Assembly (NCBI GenBank): GCA_033239125.1
Contig: BSWB01000004.1
Coordinates: 35,089,501-35,153,500 of the forward strand
Direction of reading: 5' to 3'
Source: Fagopyrum homotropicum
Taxonomy: Eukaryota > Streptophyta > Magnoliopsida > Caryophyllales > Polygonaceae
DNA: 64,000 bases
Shown: positions 20,950-32,459 of the stretch, piece after piece
How the letters are laid out: each line of letters starts with the position of its first letter
Numbering within the stretch: the stretch's first letter is position 1
The notes under the pieces: model-generated
The model's database searches: none
The model's input: only the letters and a program-made list of their open reading frames with translations
What the model was told of the DNA's origin: nothing
Made by a program: the position numbers and the translations under genes

Positions 20950-23900
20950 ACACATCCCCCTAAAAACAAGTTTCGTCCCGAAACTTACTATACGTCGAAC
21001 TTTCCGGTCCCTAAAGCCAAGGTATAACCTCACAACTAAGAAGGCTTAGATCTTCTCATTTATATACCCAAACTGCTCAAACCACCGTCGCCATATATAC
21101 ATATCAAGTCATAAAACACATTCCCGCACGGGCACACACAACATATAATATCATACATAGACACAACCAACATAAGGGAAGGACTAGGTCTAACCCGCCG
21201 ATTCCAACGATGTTGCTAGATCAACGTCAAACTCAACCAAAGATACTATACCATGTCCTCCCGGTAGCCTCATCGGCTCATCATCTGCCACTAGATCATC
21301 ACGACTAACATCATAACTCGAATAATGTATATACTCTCATGACTGGTACGATAAACACATCAGAAAACACTCTCCACTCTTACTGGCAACACCAATATGT
21401 AAACACAACCTACTTGTTCTCATCTCTCAAAAAGGTCCATAAAACGGAACTTAACTTCCTTCTCGGGTCTTTTTCTATACATCATTTACATATGTTTCTT
21501 CTTTGCAAGTCTCCAACAACGAAGATCAAACTTCCAATTTACATTGTTGGCTTTGGTTCTTGTCGAACAAAATTTTGATGTTATGTTTCCTCAGTTCTTG
21601 TTGTAAGTTCCAAGTAATGAAGGACGTACTCTACTTCGCATTACTTCTATTATCAAGACATGTATGTTGTTTCTCCCTTTGCATCATTACTTAACCAAGA
21701 CCTTGTCTGAGAGAATCACTTGTAGACTCCAAATCCATCACACCTTGAGGCAATGTCAAAACAGTGGCATAACGACTCTTCTCTTAACTCTTAACAACTC
21801 TTATGACATTTGTCCTGCTCAAATTTTCTTTGTCTTTCGAAGTAGCTTAGCCCTAGACGGTGGTACTTTGGAGAATCTCTCTCCCAAATCCATGAATGGC
21901 CGGCATGACCAAGAAACTTGTAACTTCTTTTACATCCTTCGGTGGTTGCCATCCCGCGATAAGTGGTCATGCAACTTCTCTCTTCTTCGAGAGTAGACCA
22001 AAATGTTTTATTCAGGCATGAGTAGCCCGTATGGAATCACTAAAACTCGTAGTGACTATAGTTGTCCAGAATGTCGTATTTGCAATATCTCATTCTCGAA
22101 TTCTCAATTGGTGACAATCAGACCTTAAATCATTCTTAGAAGAGACTACAGACCCTTGTTACCGGTCGAGTAGATCTTTAATTTGTGGTAAAGGATACTC
22201 GTTCTTCATTGTTATCTTGTTCAGATCACGATAATCGATGTTCAAATGGAGAGAGTTGTCTGTCTTTTTCACAACAATTTTGGTGTTCTCATAACAACTT
22301 CAAATCAAGAGTTCAAAATAACATTCGGAGTTCCCCATAGCATTTCACTAATTCTAATGACATCTTATCAATAAGTTCTTGCAATTGCTCCTTCACTTGT
22401 TTCCACAACTCATGTATATACACAAGTGTCATTCCATAAGGCGCCTTAGATATCGGAATTGAATCAAGCTCGACCTTAGTAGAAAAATCCGCATTCCGAT
22501 GTATTGAAATCCGTGATATCTCAGGTTACATCTTTTCTTTTCCCGTCACATATCGTAATAACCGACACAATCTTGTCTTATCACTTTACAAGTGGTCATG
22601 ACACAATAGATCTACCCAATCTTTTGAGGTGACGTCCTTCAAACACGTGTGCTGCTCCATCTTTAGCTACAATGTTTACCGCCCTCTTTCAGAGATCCTT
22701 CATCTCTTGAACTCGAGAGACTTGGTCGAGTCTTCTCACTCTTGTAGCCTTATTTAAGTATTCCCTTAACTTAATCCCATTCTTCCTCTTTGATGACATG
22801 ATTGTAAAAAATCTTCTAAGGTTTATCACTTATGTGCAGCCATAAGGGTCCAAATTGTAGGACTTAACCGTGCTTCAAAACAATTAACCTTATCTTCTTC
22901 GCTTTTCATGACATCCCAACATATGGGAGGAGCTCTACGTATTGTACATAAGCTTTCACCATAGACATCCTTGCTTCAAGTAGGCGTAGAAATTTATACT
23001 TCATTTTCTTATGTAACGTCAAACCGGCCGTAGAGGATCTAACCTCACTCTTTCATGTACTTCTTGTACATCTCATATCGACAACAAACCTCAAAACTTC
23101 GGTCTTCTCTTACTCTTGTTGGTCACCTTAAGCATCTTTTGGTAGTCCATGAACAATCTTCACAATCGTGCTAGTATGCCTTGTGGGGAACGCTAGAAGA
23201 AATTCCCCATCCAGAACCACTAAAATATCAAACTCATTACATCTCTAGGTACTAACATCATAACTCTAAGCTTGTAGCGTTTCCCTAATCTAGGTCCTCT
23301 CTTTCACGCCATAGCCACCATGTCTCTTCTGTGTGAGTCTAAAAACTTAACTTATCTCTTGTCCGCGGTAACATATCATCCATTTCATACCCTGCATCCT
23401 CTATATACTCTCATTTACGTTCCACCTCCATGACACCTTACCTTCTTCTTGATTCACTACTTCCCCTTTACAATGGTTAGACTTTAAAACCTCTAATTCG
23501 TGTCGTTCTCCCATATGCCAATTCCATGACCTACAAAGGTCGCATAAGGTCATCTAAATCCCTTTGTGTGCCCATAATCTTGTTTACTCATCCCCTTCTA
23601 TACTCATCAATAGACAACCCGCACTTGTGCGTTTTCAGTTGTCACCGATTAACATGTATCTGACCTTCTCCGAAGTCAATGACTTATTATTCTACTACAC
23701 TTCTCATGTTACCATTTTCATGAAGGCTACCCCCCTCGGGGTACTTTATCTTAAACTCTGTTAGTTCTTTCTTCATTCCATACTTCCTCTTCTTTATAAG
23801 GTAACTATATCTTCTTGGCCTTGTTGTTTCATATAACTCCCTTTCATAGACTTAACCATTCTTCCTCGATGTATTTCAAGAGCACCTTCCCAAATATTAT

Positions 23901-25096
23901 AACCTTAGCTAGCATCCACTTGCGTTCCTCTTGGTTGGTATCTTAGATCTATCGACCAAAGCTATTCGTTTCGTCTTTCATCTTCTTGGGGTCATCATTT
24001 ATACACACTTCCTCCTTCTTGGCGTTTCTTAGTCTTATCATCATAATGGAAATCGGTCAACTCCACGTGAATCCTCACCATACCCTTCTTCTCATAACTC
24101 TAGTAATGCTGAAACTTTACTTTTTGGTACCTCGTAAGCTTAACTTACAGTCTCTTAAATCTTTAGCAAATGGTTCGATCACTCTTCTCGTCTTGACTCG
24201 AATGCTTAGGAGCGTCTAAAGAAGACTTCACATCTTATTGGAATGTCACCTTTAACCTTGTTAGAATGTATCTCTCTCCTCCTCGCTTCGCATCTTTAGT
24301 TGTCCACGCGTCTTCTTGAAGAACTTACGTTTGTTATCCTTATTGGTCTTGTTGTCTTTCTAATTGTGACTTCTTTGTAACCACTTCCACACCCTTGTGT
24401 TACTCTTTTTTCTTGTATGTTCCCCATCTCAATTTCTCTTAAGTTGTCTCGAGTTTTCTTTTACTTGATTGTCCTTCGTTTACGTCATCTCTAATCCTCC
24501 TCTTCGACATCCTCTTAAAGGAGTACAAGAACTCCAAGGTGTTCGCCCGAACGTAGCTCTCAACGCGATACTTGAGCATATTCGTCCTCATATGTACACT
24601 ATCCTATGTAAAACGACGTCGTCCAAGGGCGATACTATCATAATAGCATCTCAACTAAAAGGTCTTATATCTCCATATGCTACTATATATGATAGGAATA
24701 CGTATCCATAACTACATAAGTCCTAAGTCCATATTACTACTAATATCACGCATTCGGCATTCCAATACAAGGTCCAAAACATATAATGGTTCACATATAC
24801 AACTATACACATAAATCATGTCCATCATGCAACTACAATCCACATACAATAATAGTCCAAAAACATCCTAAGTCCACGATACATATCTACATATATACAT
24901 ATATATACTAAAAGTCTAATAAACTATGCTGCCGAGATCCGCAGAAGGAGTGGTGGTCCGCACATTCTACCCCAACTCATGTATGTGATTATGAAAATGA
25001 AAACTCAGAACCCGCGGGGTTCTATTTTGTTCCTTATTCGGCCTTTAGAAGATTGCGAGTGCCATTGTTGTCAACCTAGGGCTCTGATACCACTTT
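20950..25096 (-). pseudogene. Element D interior: PPT, eroded pol and PBS
   Basis: The PPT is at 20950-20990 (minus CGGGACGAAACTTGTTTTTAGGGGGATGTG). The PBS is at 25078-25093 (minus TGGTATCAGAGCCC, tRNA-iMet type). At about 22140-22300 the minus strand still reads KIVVKKTDNS, NIDYRDLNK and YPLPQIKDLLDR, an RT fingers-palm segment ending in a stop. At about 21230-21460 integrase C-terminal text (FMDLFER) is faintly visible. No frame is intact. Confidence 0.8.
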
Positions 25097-25434
25097 TGTA
25101 ACACCCCAAATCCGTGGGACTCGGGGCGCTACGGGTTGGGACCTCACAATGGGTCCCGACCCTTAGCCTGACCACAATTTCACCGGATCTTTCAACATGG
25201 CACAAATAAAGACAAAATCGAAATTCCTTTTAATGCAAATGATAAGAAACCCAAAGGAAAACAACAAAAGACTTCAGCCGATAAACAACACCAAAGACCA
25301 AAACGCCATACACGCGGCATACCAACATAATAAACGAAGAATAAAACACAACCCGACTCCAACCAAAACCCACTCCTAAAATGTACGGAACCCCGGCTGC
25401 CCACTCTTCCGGAACTCCCGGCCGCATTCTTAAC

Positions 25435-25906
25435 CTGCAAGACAATCTATAACAATCGGTATAAAACCGTTAGCTAATATTCGAAGCATTAAAATCAAGG
25501 TGAAAGGCACAAACACAAGTATATAACATAACACACCATATACACCAAATCACACAAGGCCGGTTTATTATCTTTTTATTATTAAGTCATATCCCGTTCT
25601 AATTCAACTTCTTTTGTGACACGAGAATCTCCCGAAACTCGCCTCGGTCCCAGCTTACCGCATGGAATGGTACGGATGCCTCCGACCATCTAACCACACG
25701 GGCTAGTCGCCAAGAACCTCCTAGCTCTACGCAAGAGCTAGACAAGTTGTCACCGCCCGTTATTATACACTTGGGCCAAATAATATATAAAGGTCGGTAA
25801 TCCTATTCCGGTTTATAAGTTATAATGAAAGCCATAAAACACTCACCATCAAACACGCATCGAAACTAATACATAGAATACGAGCTAAGTAAGTCCGGAG
25901 ACTTAC
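25435..25906 (-). other. Putative structured leader intron in D right LTR
   Basis: The donor hairpin (minus) is at 25906-25889, GTAAGTC-TCCG-GACTTAC, and the acceptor CAG ends at 25435. The span is 472 nt, as in the left LTR. Confidence 0.58.
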
Positions 25907-27882
25907 CTGTCACAAACGCTCAACCCGAAAATAAACCGCACTCTGCTTCCCGCAGGAAGATACTCTCAACCTGACCAAACAAGGCACAACATCAACATCT
26001 ATCTCTCATGTTAGAAGTCCTTACACTTCTAGCCCAAATGACCTCAACAAGGTCATACAACTCACATGCTAGGAGAAATCACTCATAATCCCAATAATCT
26101 CCCCGATCATAAGCGCTAGGCTAGGATACTCATGTCCTAGTCTCCACAATCTCAAAGATAATGTAACCACAAACCTCAAGCCACAAGGTTCACAAGATCA
26201 ACCATAAAGCACAAATCTTTAACGATCCTCACAAGATAACAACCCAACTCAAACCTTAGAACAATCATAAATCCTCAAAACTCACCTAAGGTCAAAACCA
26301 CTACTTGGTATTCTCACTAGGTTATGCTAGATCCAACCTAGCATGATACTACCAAACATAACTAAATCGAGGGGAAAGAATACTCACACGACGTCAAAAG
26401 ACGGAAGTAGTTAAACAGATGTCGACTTGGACTCGTTAGGCCTTTATCGGGGCGCTTCCGAACCTAGCACCAAACTAAACAAATTTAGCTTATAAGCTAA
26501 ATTTGAACGGAATAATGAACATATATAATCTAAGGAAAACCCCACTTCTAAAACCCAAGTTAAAAACCGTAAATATAATATTCCGAACAAATTGTATAAC
26601 ATCATAACCCAAGGTTAAACTCGTTTTCAAAGTCAACATTAAAATCCCGGGATTAAATCTTCGAGCCATGACCCGCAATTAATCCAACATGAGCATAACA
26701 TATATGGTATATATAAATAAGAATATAATTCAAGTAAATCCCAAATTTAAAACCCATAAATACATTTTCCGCCAATTAATACAATTTTATAAATATGGGA
26801 CATTATTCGTAATTAATTCCTTGGGCCGTTTTCTATAATTAAATCCAGCAGGGGCATAATTGCATAAACTCAAATATATGGGTCAAAACTGCAAATACAA
26901 AATATAGGGTAAAAACTGCAATTATACCAAAAATATAGGGGGCTGATATAAATAAATAGAATAGGGTTTTCTTCAATCTCACGAATCGCAGCGGGGGAAG
27001 GGAAAAGGTAGGAGCAGCGGCGGCAGAGACAACACATGGACGGCGGCGTGACTGGTGGCTTTCCGGTGGTTGCCGTAAGCCGAATGCTGCAGGAACATCC
27101 TGGCGGCGACAAGGGATCGATTCCCTTCCGGCGGTGCGAGGCAGGGTAAGCGGCAGTGCTGCTGGGCTCCTCCGGCGATGGCAGTGGAGGTGGAGTTCCC
27201 CTCTGCTTTCTTTCTGCAAGGCTCGCGACGAGCAGACGAGAGGGAACAGAGACTCGCCTAGGTAAGAAAGGGAGGAGGACGGCACCAGGGGAGAATGAGG
27301 CGGCAGGCTCCCTTCTCCAGCGCTAGGGCAGGCGACTGTTGTGCACTTTCAGGCGGGATTTGACCACGAAGGAGGTGGCGGTGCAGGGAGGCGTCTCTTC
27401 CCTGCAATTGGTAGCTCTGATCTCCGGTGGCGCGAGGAGGTGGCTGCTCAAGGTTGTCTATGTGGGTGGCGCAGAGGAGGGAGGTTGATGAGTTTGGGGA
27501 GATGGACAACCGGAGGTCGAAGGTGGCTCCTCAATGGCGTTACCCGAGGATGAGAGTTGAGTGATTGCTGCCTCAAACTTGTTGAGTGCAAGAAGGAGAG
27601 TGGGAGACAGGAAAGCTGGGCACCAGTGTGAGGGGCAAAAGAGGGTAACGAGGGGTTGGGTGTGGTGAGCGAGGGGTCGGAGATGGTGAAGCAGCAGAAT
27701 CATCATCACACTAGAGCAGGAAGTAAAGAAAGAAGGGAGAAAGTGAGGAAATAAAAAATAAAATAAAAAGGATAAAGTATAATAGAATAAACTCGATCAA
27801 ACCGAATCGGAACGGAATTTACGATTCGGAAAGTTTCCTACTTTTCCGTAAGATAATATACGGACTTTATATATGTATCGAA

Positions 27883-27947
<65 letters not shown>
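27883..27947. repeat. (TA)n microsatellite in D right LTR
   Basis: About 32 TA units, uninterrupted. Confidence 0.95.
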
Positions 27948-27949
<2 letters not shown>

Positions 27950-28086
27950 AAACTTACGGAAATATACTTCCGATATAGGGGTTATTCTCGTAAAATACTT
28001 TTGATATATATTGTTAAGCTAATAAAGTATCGATAAAAGTAAGAAAATAAAAAACGAAAACGCGCCTAATAAAATGGGGCGTTACA

Positions 28087-28712
28087 TATTCATCTCCGAT
28101 GTCGTTTACAAACAAAATCACTATTGTAGCTAAATAATATATAAACATTCCGAAAACAAAAACAATAAGAAATATAATAAAAAAACGTTATTTTCTAATT
28201 CCACTCGACATGTTTTCATGACAATGTTTGAAAGTATGTGTTAAATTACCTCAACTAATAAAAATTACGAATACAACGTCAATGCGTGATTTTAAAGAAT
28301 AATTAGCACGTTCACAATATAATTAATGATGATTTGTTCATTAATTACTTATTTATTATCGAACATCATCTCATTTTATTCATCTCCAATGTTGTTTACA
28401 AACAAAGTCATTATTGTCGCTAAATGAGAAATAAACATTCAAGAACAAAAGCAATAATAAATCTAATAAATAACATTTTTTATAATTTCACTAGATATGT
28501 TTTGTTGGTAAAATTTTACGAATTTAATATTGATTCATTAGATACATATATATACCAATACTGAAAACTACAATTATCAATTTTATCAAATCTTGATCGG
28601 TTTCCAAAATTAACTTTGTAACGGAGTATATATGTAATTTTTTTCACATATGGATGAAAGTACTTAAGCATGATTTAATTTTAATTCTCAAATTAAAAAT
28701 AAACGAAAGAGA
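28087..28712. repeat. Host repeat and upstream flank of the dead MBD copy, first part
   Basis: It resumes the sequence interrupted at 17951. From about 28280 it is collinear with 14125-14525 upstream of the intact gene. It ends at target duplication AGAGA (28708-28712), and its continuation is at 56701. Confidence 0.82.
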
Positions 28713-29505
28713 TGAAACACCCCAAATTCTCGGAACTCGGGGAGCTACTGGTTAGGACCTCACAATGGGTCCGGACCTTGGTTTAACAACAACATTACTT
28801 GGATCTTACAACAAGGCACAAATGTACTTGAAACAATTTGAAAACATAATATTTTTACTGTATGAATGTACACATGTGACAGCCTTACGAAACATATACA
28901 TATACATAACATGCATGCTGTAAGGGAGACTCCCCCGTCCCCATCTAATGAGTACGTGGACCCGGCTGACCATCCGTTCCGGATCACTCTGCAACTGTCT
29001 ATCTCTACAAATCTACAACACGGATAAACCGTTAGCTAACTATCCAAATATAAGTAGAATGACAACAGCACAAACACAAGCAGAAACAAAAATAAACAAA
29101 CATCATGCTGGCACTCAACCGTTTATTATCTATTATTTAAGTGATTCATCTTATTCAATTTACCGTTGTGGCACGAGAGCTATTAACTGTTCTCGCCTCC
29201 GTTCCTTATCCAACTGGGTGTAGGTCTAGCTGACCTCCGCCGGTAGCATCACTACAAACCGAGTATGGACTAGTCCCTAAAGAAACCCCCAGCGCTCGCA
29301 AGCTAACTGAGCAGAATGCCACCGCCCGTTACTCTTAGGCCAAGTATAGGTCGGTAAATATATATCACAACCTATCTCTCTAAACATTTCAATCACACAC
29401 CACTATCATCATTCATGCTCATATTTAGAAGTCAGCTAAGTAAGCCCAAAGGACTTACCTGGTATAAAGCTCGACTCTCTGTAAACCAAACTCGCTCTGT
29501 AAACT
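28713..29505 (-). repeat. Element E left LTR, distal piece before H insertion
   Basis: It aligns with 53559-54351 of the right LTR. The last five bases, AAACT, are the H target duplication. Confidence 0.92.
28989..29458 (-). other. Putative structured leader intron in E left LTR
   Basis: Minus strand: CAG|GTAAGTCC-TTT-GGGCTTAC (29458-29440) has eight pairs with one G-T wobble. The second stem CGAGA...TCTCG is at 29195-29174. The acceptor TTGCAG ends at 28989. The span is 470 nt. Confidence 0.58.
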
Positions 29506-31110
29506 TGTAACGCCCCATTATATTAGACGCGTTTTCGATATTTATTTTTCCTACTTTTATCGATATTTTAATCCCTTAAATAATTTTTTTTCAAGTGTTT
29601 TCAAATTGTAAATTAAATTTTTATGAGCTTTTATATATATAAACTATAAGAACCGATGTAATACCCGGAATAATCCCCCAATAAATTCCGAATCACTGAC
29701 CCGACCGATTTGGGCTTGTTTTGAGATTATAAGTTTACGTTATATTGCCAACCGGGCCCGTCAGCGGGGCCCATTATGACTGAGGTGTAGGTTATACTAA
29801 TTCAGAACCCTAGCTGTCCTGTTGTGTTTGTTTCTCCTCTCAGCCGCCACACCTTTGTTCCTACTTCTCCTTCACAAGACTCACTTGTTTCCTCTTTCTT
29901 CTTCTCACCGAACCCCGTCCCCTTCATCCACCGGATCTGCTTCCACGTCCTCCGTCGCAGTCGCCGGATTCAGTTAGCCGACTGTGTACCTCTTTGCTTC
30001 TCCTCCGAGCAGCGCAATCCCCGTTCCCTCTCTCTTTCGTCGGAACCACCGCCATGTCCCTCACCTTCTTCTCTCGCGGTCATACTATCCTCTCGCCAGC
30101 CTCTCTCACTCACCGCCTAGACTCAACTCGCACCAGATCTCGCACCAGACCTAGCACTGGGGGCTTCAGTCGTTGGTTCTATGTGGACAGAATCGTCGAC
30201 CGCCAACAGTCCAACGACGGCTGCTAGGATTCGCAACGCTGGGCCGCCGTCCTTGGAGCTGCACATGGAGAGTGACCCTAGGGGTTCCGCCACAGGATTC
30301 ATCGAAGCTCAGTTCCGTCACTATCGAGTCGGCCGCCGGAGAAGCCAGCCTCGCCGACGTTGCCCTAGCTCTGTCGATGAGCTCCATCGGGAAGCCCTAC
30401 TACCGTTTCGAAATTGGAACCGCCCTAGTGTTGCCTCGCACCGTCTGCAAGCCACCGGAACCGCCGCTACTGGAGCCTTGTCGGGCCTTGGCCGTCGCCA
30501 GTGCAGCCTCTCCTTAGCCCTGCCGCCCCGCTGCTACTACTTCCAGCGTTGTTTCTTCATCAATTGAAGAAGCCCTTTTTAGGGTATTTCCAATCGGGAC
30601 CCCCTCTTTTGGAATAATTGCAAATGTGGCCATATTTCTAATTTGCATATTTGACCAAATTTTAGAAATCTGAATTTATATATCCCTACAGGTTTATTTA
30701 TAGAATATGGCCCAAGGAATTAATTATTGAATACGACCCATATGCGGAAATTTTATTATTTGGCGGAGAATGTATTTATGGGTTTTAAACTTGGATTTTT
30801 CTACATACTAAATATTATACCCTTTGTTGGATTAAAATTGGTTTAGGGCTCAAAGTTTTAATCACGGTTTTATGACCAAGTTTCTTGTATTGTATTTTTG
30901 CCTTGGAAGGCTAATTACGGGATTTTAAAGTTGAGCGGTTTTGTTTTAACCTTTGTCTTGAAAACGAGTATTTACCTTGGATTTATATTATAATTCCGTT
31001 CAAGTTTAGTGTATAAGCTAAATTTTCTTAGCTTTGGGTTTTAGGTCCGGAAGCGCCCGATATAGACCAACGAATCCTTTCTTGACATCCATAGATCGTC
31101 TTCCGTCTTT

Positions 31111-31122
31111 TGACGTCACGTG
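31111..31122 (+). promoter_or_regulatory. Overlapping TGACGTCA / CACGTG motif in LTR A
   Basis: TGACGTCACGTG combines a bZIP-type ACGT site with a G-box. It is conserved at 38413-38424 (B) and 45726-45737 (C). D retains only GACGTC at this place (about 19246-19251). A GTGAGT donor-like string overlaps its end. The function is inferred from the motif alone. Confidence 0.35.
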
Positions 31123-31657
31123 AGTACTCTCTCCCTCGAGCTTATGATATTACCTCAATATAGTTATGTTTAGTAGTAGTATCCTGACTAGGTTGGCTTA
31201 GCATAACTTAGTGTGAATGCCACTTAGTGGTTGTGGATTTTAGGTAGTTATGGATGGTTGATGTACTGTTGGTTGAGGAACGATCTTTTGAGATCTTGGA
31301 GGTTAGGAGTGGTAATATAGCATAGTTGTGATGTATGTTCTAGTAAGACCATGAGCTTATGTTGTTATTCAAGCATGTGTAGTTATGAGTTGTTAAGATT
31401 GTGAGACTAGGACACGAGTATCCTAACGTGGGTTATGATGGTTGTGTTTTGTGAGTTGGGAGGACTAGGAGTGTTATCCTAGTCATGAGAGTGTATGATC
31501 TTGTAGGATGATATAGGACTAGAAGTTTAAGGACTAGAAGTCTAAGGACTTTTAGCTTATCGGTTAGTTATTGATTGTGTGCCTTGTCTAATCAGGCGTT
31601 GAGTTGCATTCCTGAGGAAATTAAGTACGAGATTTAGCGGGTTTAGCTTTGGGACAA

Positions 31658-32129
31658 GTAAGTCTTCGGACTTACTTAGCTCGTATTCTTTGTATTAGCA
31701 TTATTGTGTGTTGGGTGGTGTGTTATTATTTTACTTTTTATAACAACTAAACCAGAAATAGGATTACCGACCTTTATATTATTTGGCCCAAGTGTATGAT
31801 AACGGGCGGTGACATCACTGCCTGGCTCCCCGTGAGAGCTAGGGGGATCTCGGCGACTGGCCCGTGCTGGTTAGACGGTCGGAAGCATCCGACCGTTCCA
31901 TTGCCGGAAGAAGGGACCGAGGCGAGTTTCGGAGGATTCTCGTGTCACAAAAGAAGTTGAACTAGAACGGGATATGACTTAATAAATAAAGATAATAAAC
32001 CGGATTTGTGTGCTTTGAGTATGTTGTGTGACTATGTTGAATTAATTGTGTTTGTGCGTTTCCCTTTAATTCTAATGCTTCGAATGTGAGCTAACGGTTT
32101 TATACCGAATGTTGTAGTTTGCCTTGCAG
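31658..32129 (+). other. Putative structured leader intron in H LTR A, donor mutated
   Basis: The hairpin GTAAGTC-TTCG-GACTTAC (31658-31675) has a UUCG loop closed by C-G. CGAG...CTCGTGTCAC is at 31923-31948, CTAAC at 32091-32095 and the acceptor TTGCAG ends at 32129. The base before the donor is A (CAA|GT), whereas B and C have CAG|GT. The span is 472 nt. Confidence 0.58.
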
Positions 32130-32459
32130 GTTAGACATGCTCCGAGAGATCCGGAAGGGTGGGCAGCCGTGGCCCGTACATTTTAGGAAGGGTTTTGTTT
32201 GGAGTCACGTTTGGAGTTTTGTATATTGTATTATTGTATGCCGCATGTATGGCGTTTGGTCTTTGTAGTTGTTTTTGGCTGAAGTCCGTTGTTTGTTTTC
32301 TTTTGGGTTTTCTTACATTGCATAAAATGTATTTCGGTTTTGGCCTATATTTGTGCCTTGTTGCAAGATCCGGTGAAATTGTTGTCAAGCGAAGGGCCGG
32401 GACCCATTGTGAGGTCCCAACCCGTAGCGCCCCGAGTCCCGCGGATTTGGGGTGTTACA

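Larger units (their letters stand above)
17952..28086 (-). mobile_element. Non-autonomous Tekay-like LTR retrotransposon D, complete
   Basis: Both LTRs (17952-20949 and 25097-28086) are present and nearly identical. The 5-bp target duplication TATTC lies at 17947-17951 and 28087-28091. A tRNA-iMet-type PBS lies next to the right LTR and a PPT next to the left one, so the element reads on the minus strand. The 4147-bp interior has no intact ORF, only eroded RT and integrase text. Near-identical LTRs with a ruined pol suggest recent mobilisation by proteins supplied elsewhere. Confidence 0.93.
25097..28086 (-). repeat. Element D LTR, right copy (5' LTR)
   Basis: It differs from the left LTR by scattered substitutions and microsatellite length. 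It ends GGGCGTTACA at 28086 before TATTC. Confidence 0.93.
29506..32459 (+). repeat. H LTR A
   Basis: 2954 bp. A GC-rich, CT-rich block lies at about 29820-30560, probably promoter or leader sequence rather than coding. An internal TGTAATACCCGG at 29657 looks like an LTR start. By eye, A is the outlier relative to B and C in its 3' half. Confidence 0.94.

Noticed and set aside
29824..30567. Overlapping open frames of up to 166 aa, repeated at 37125-37974 and 44438-45287
   Set aside because: They lie inside the GC-rich part of the H LTRs, overlap in several frames on both strands and show no domain. Their conservation is explained by recent LTR identity.
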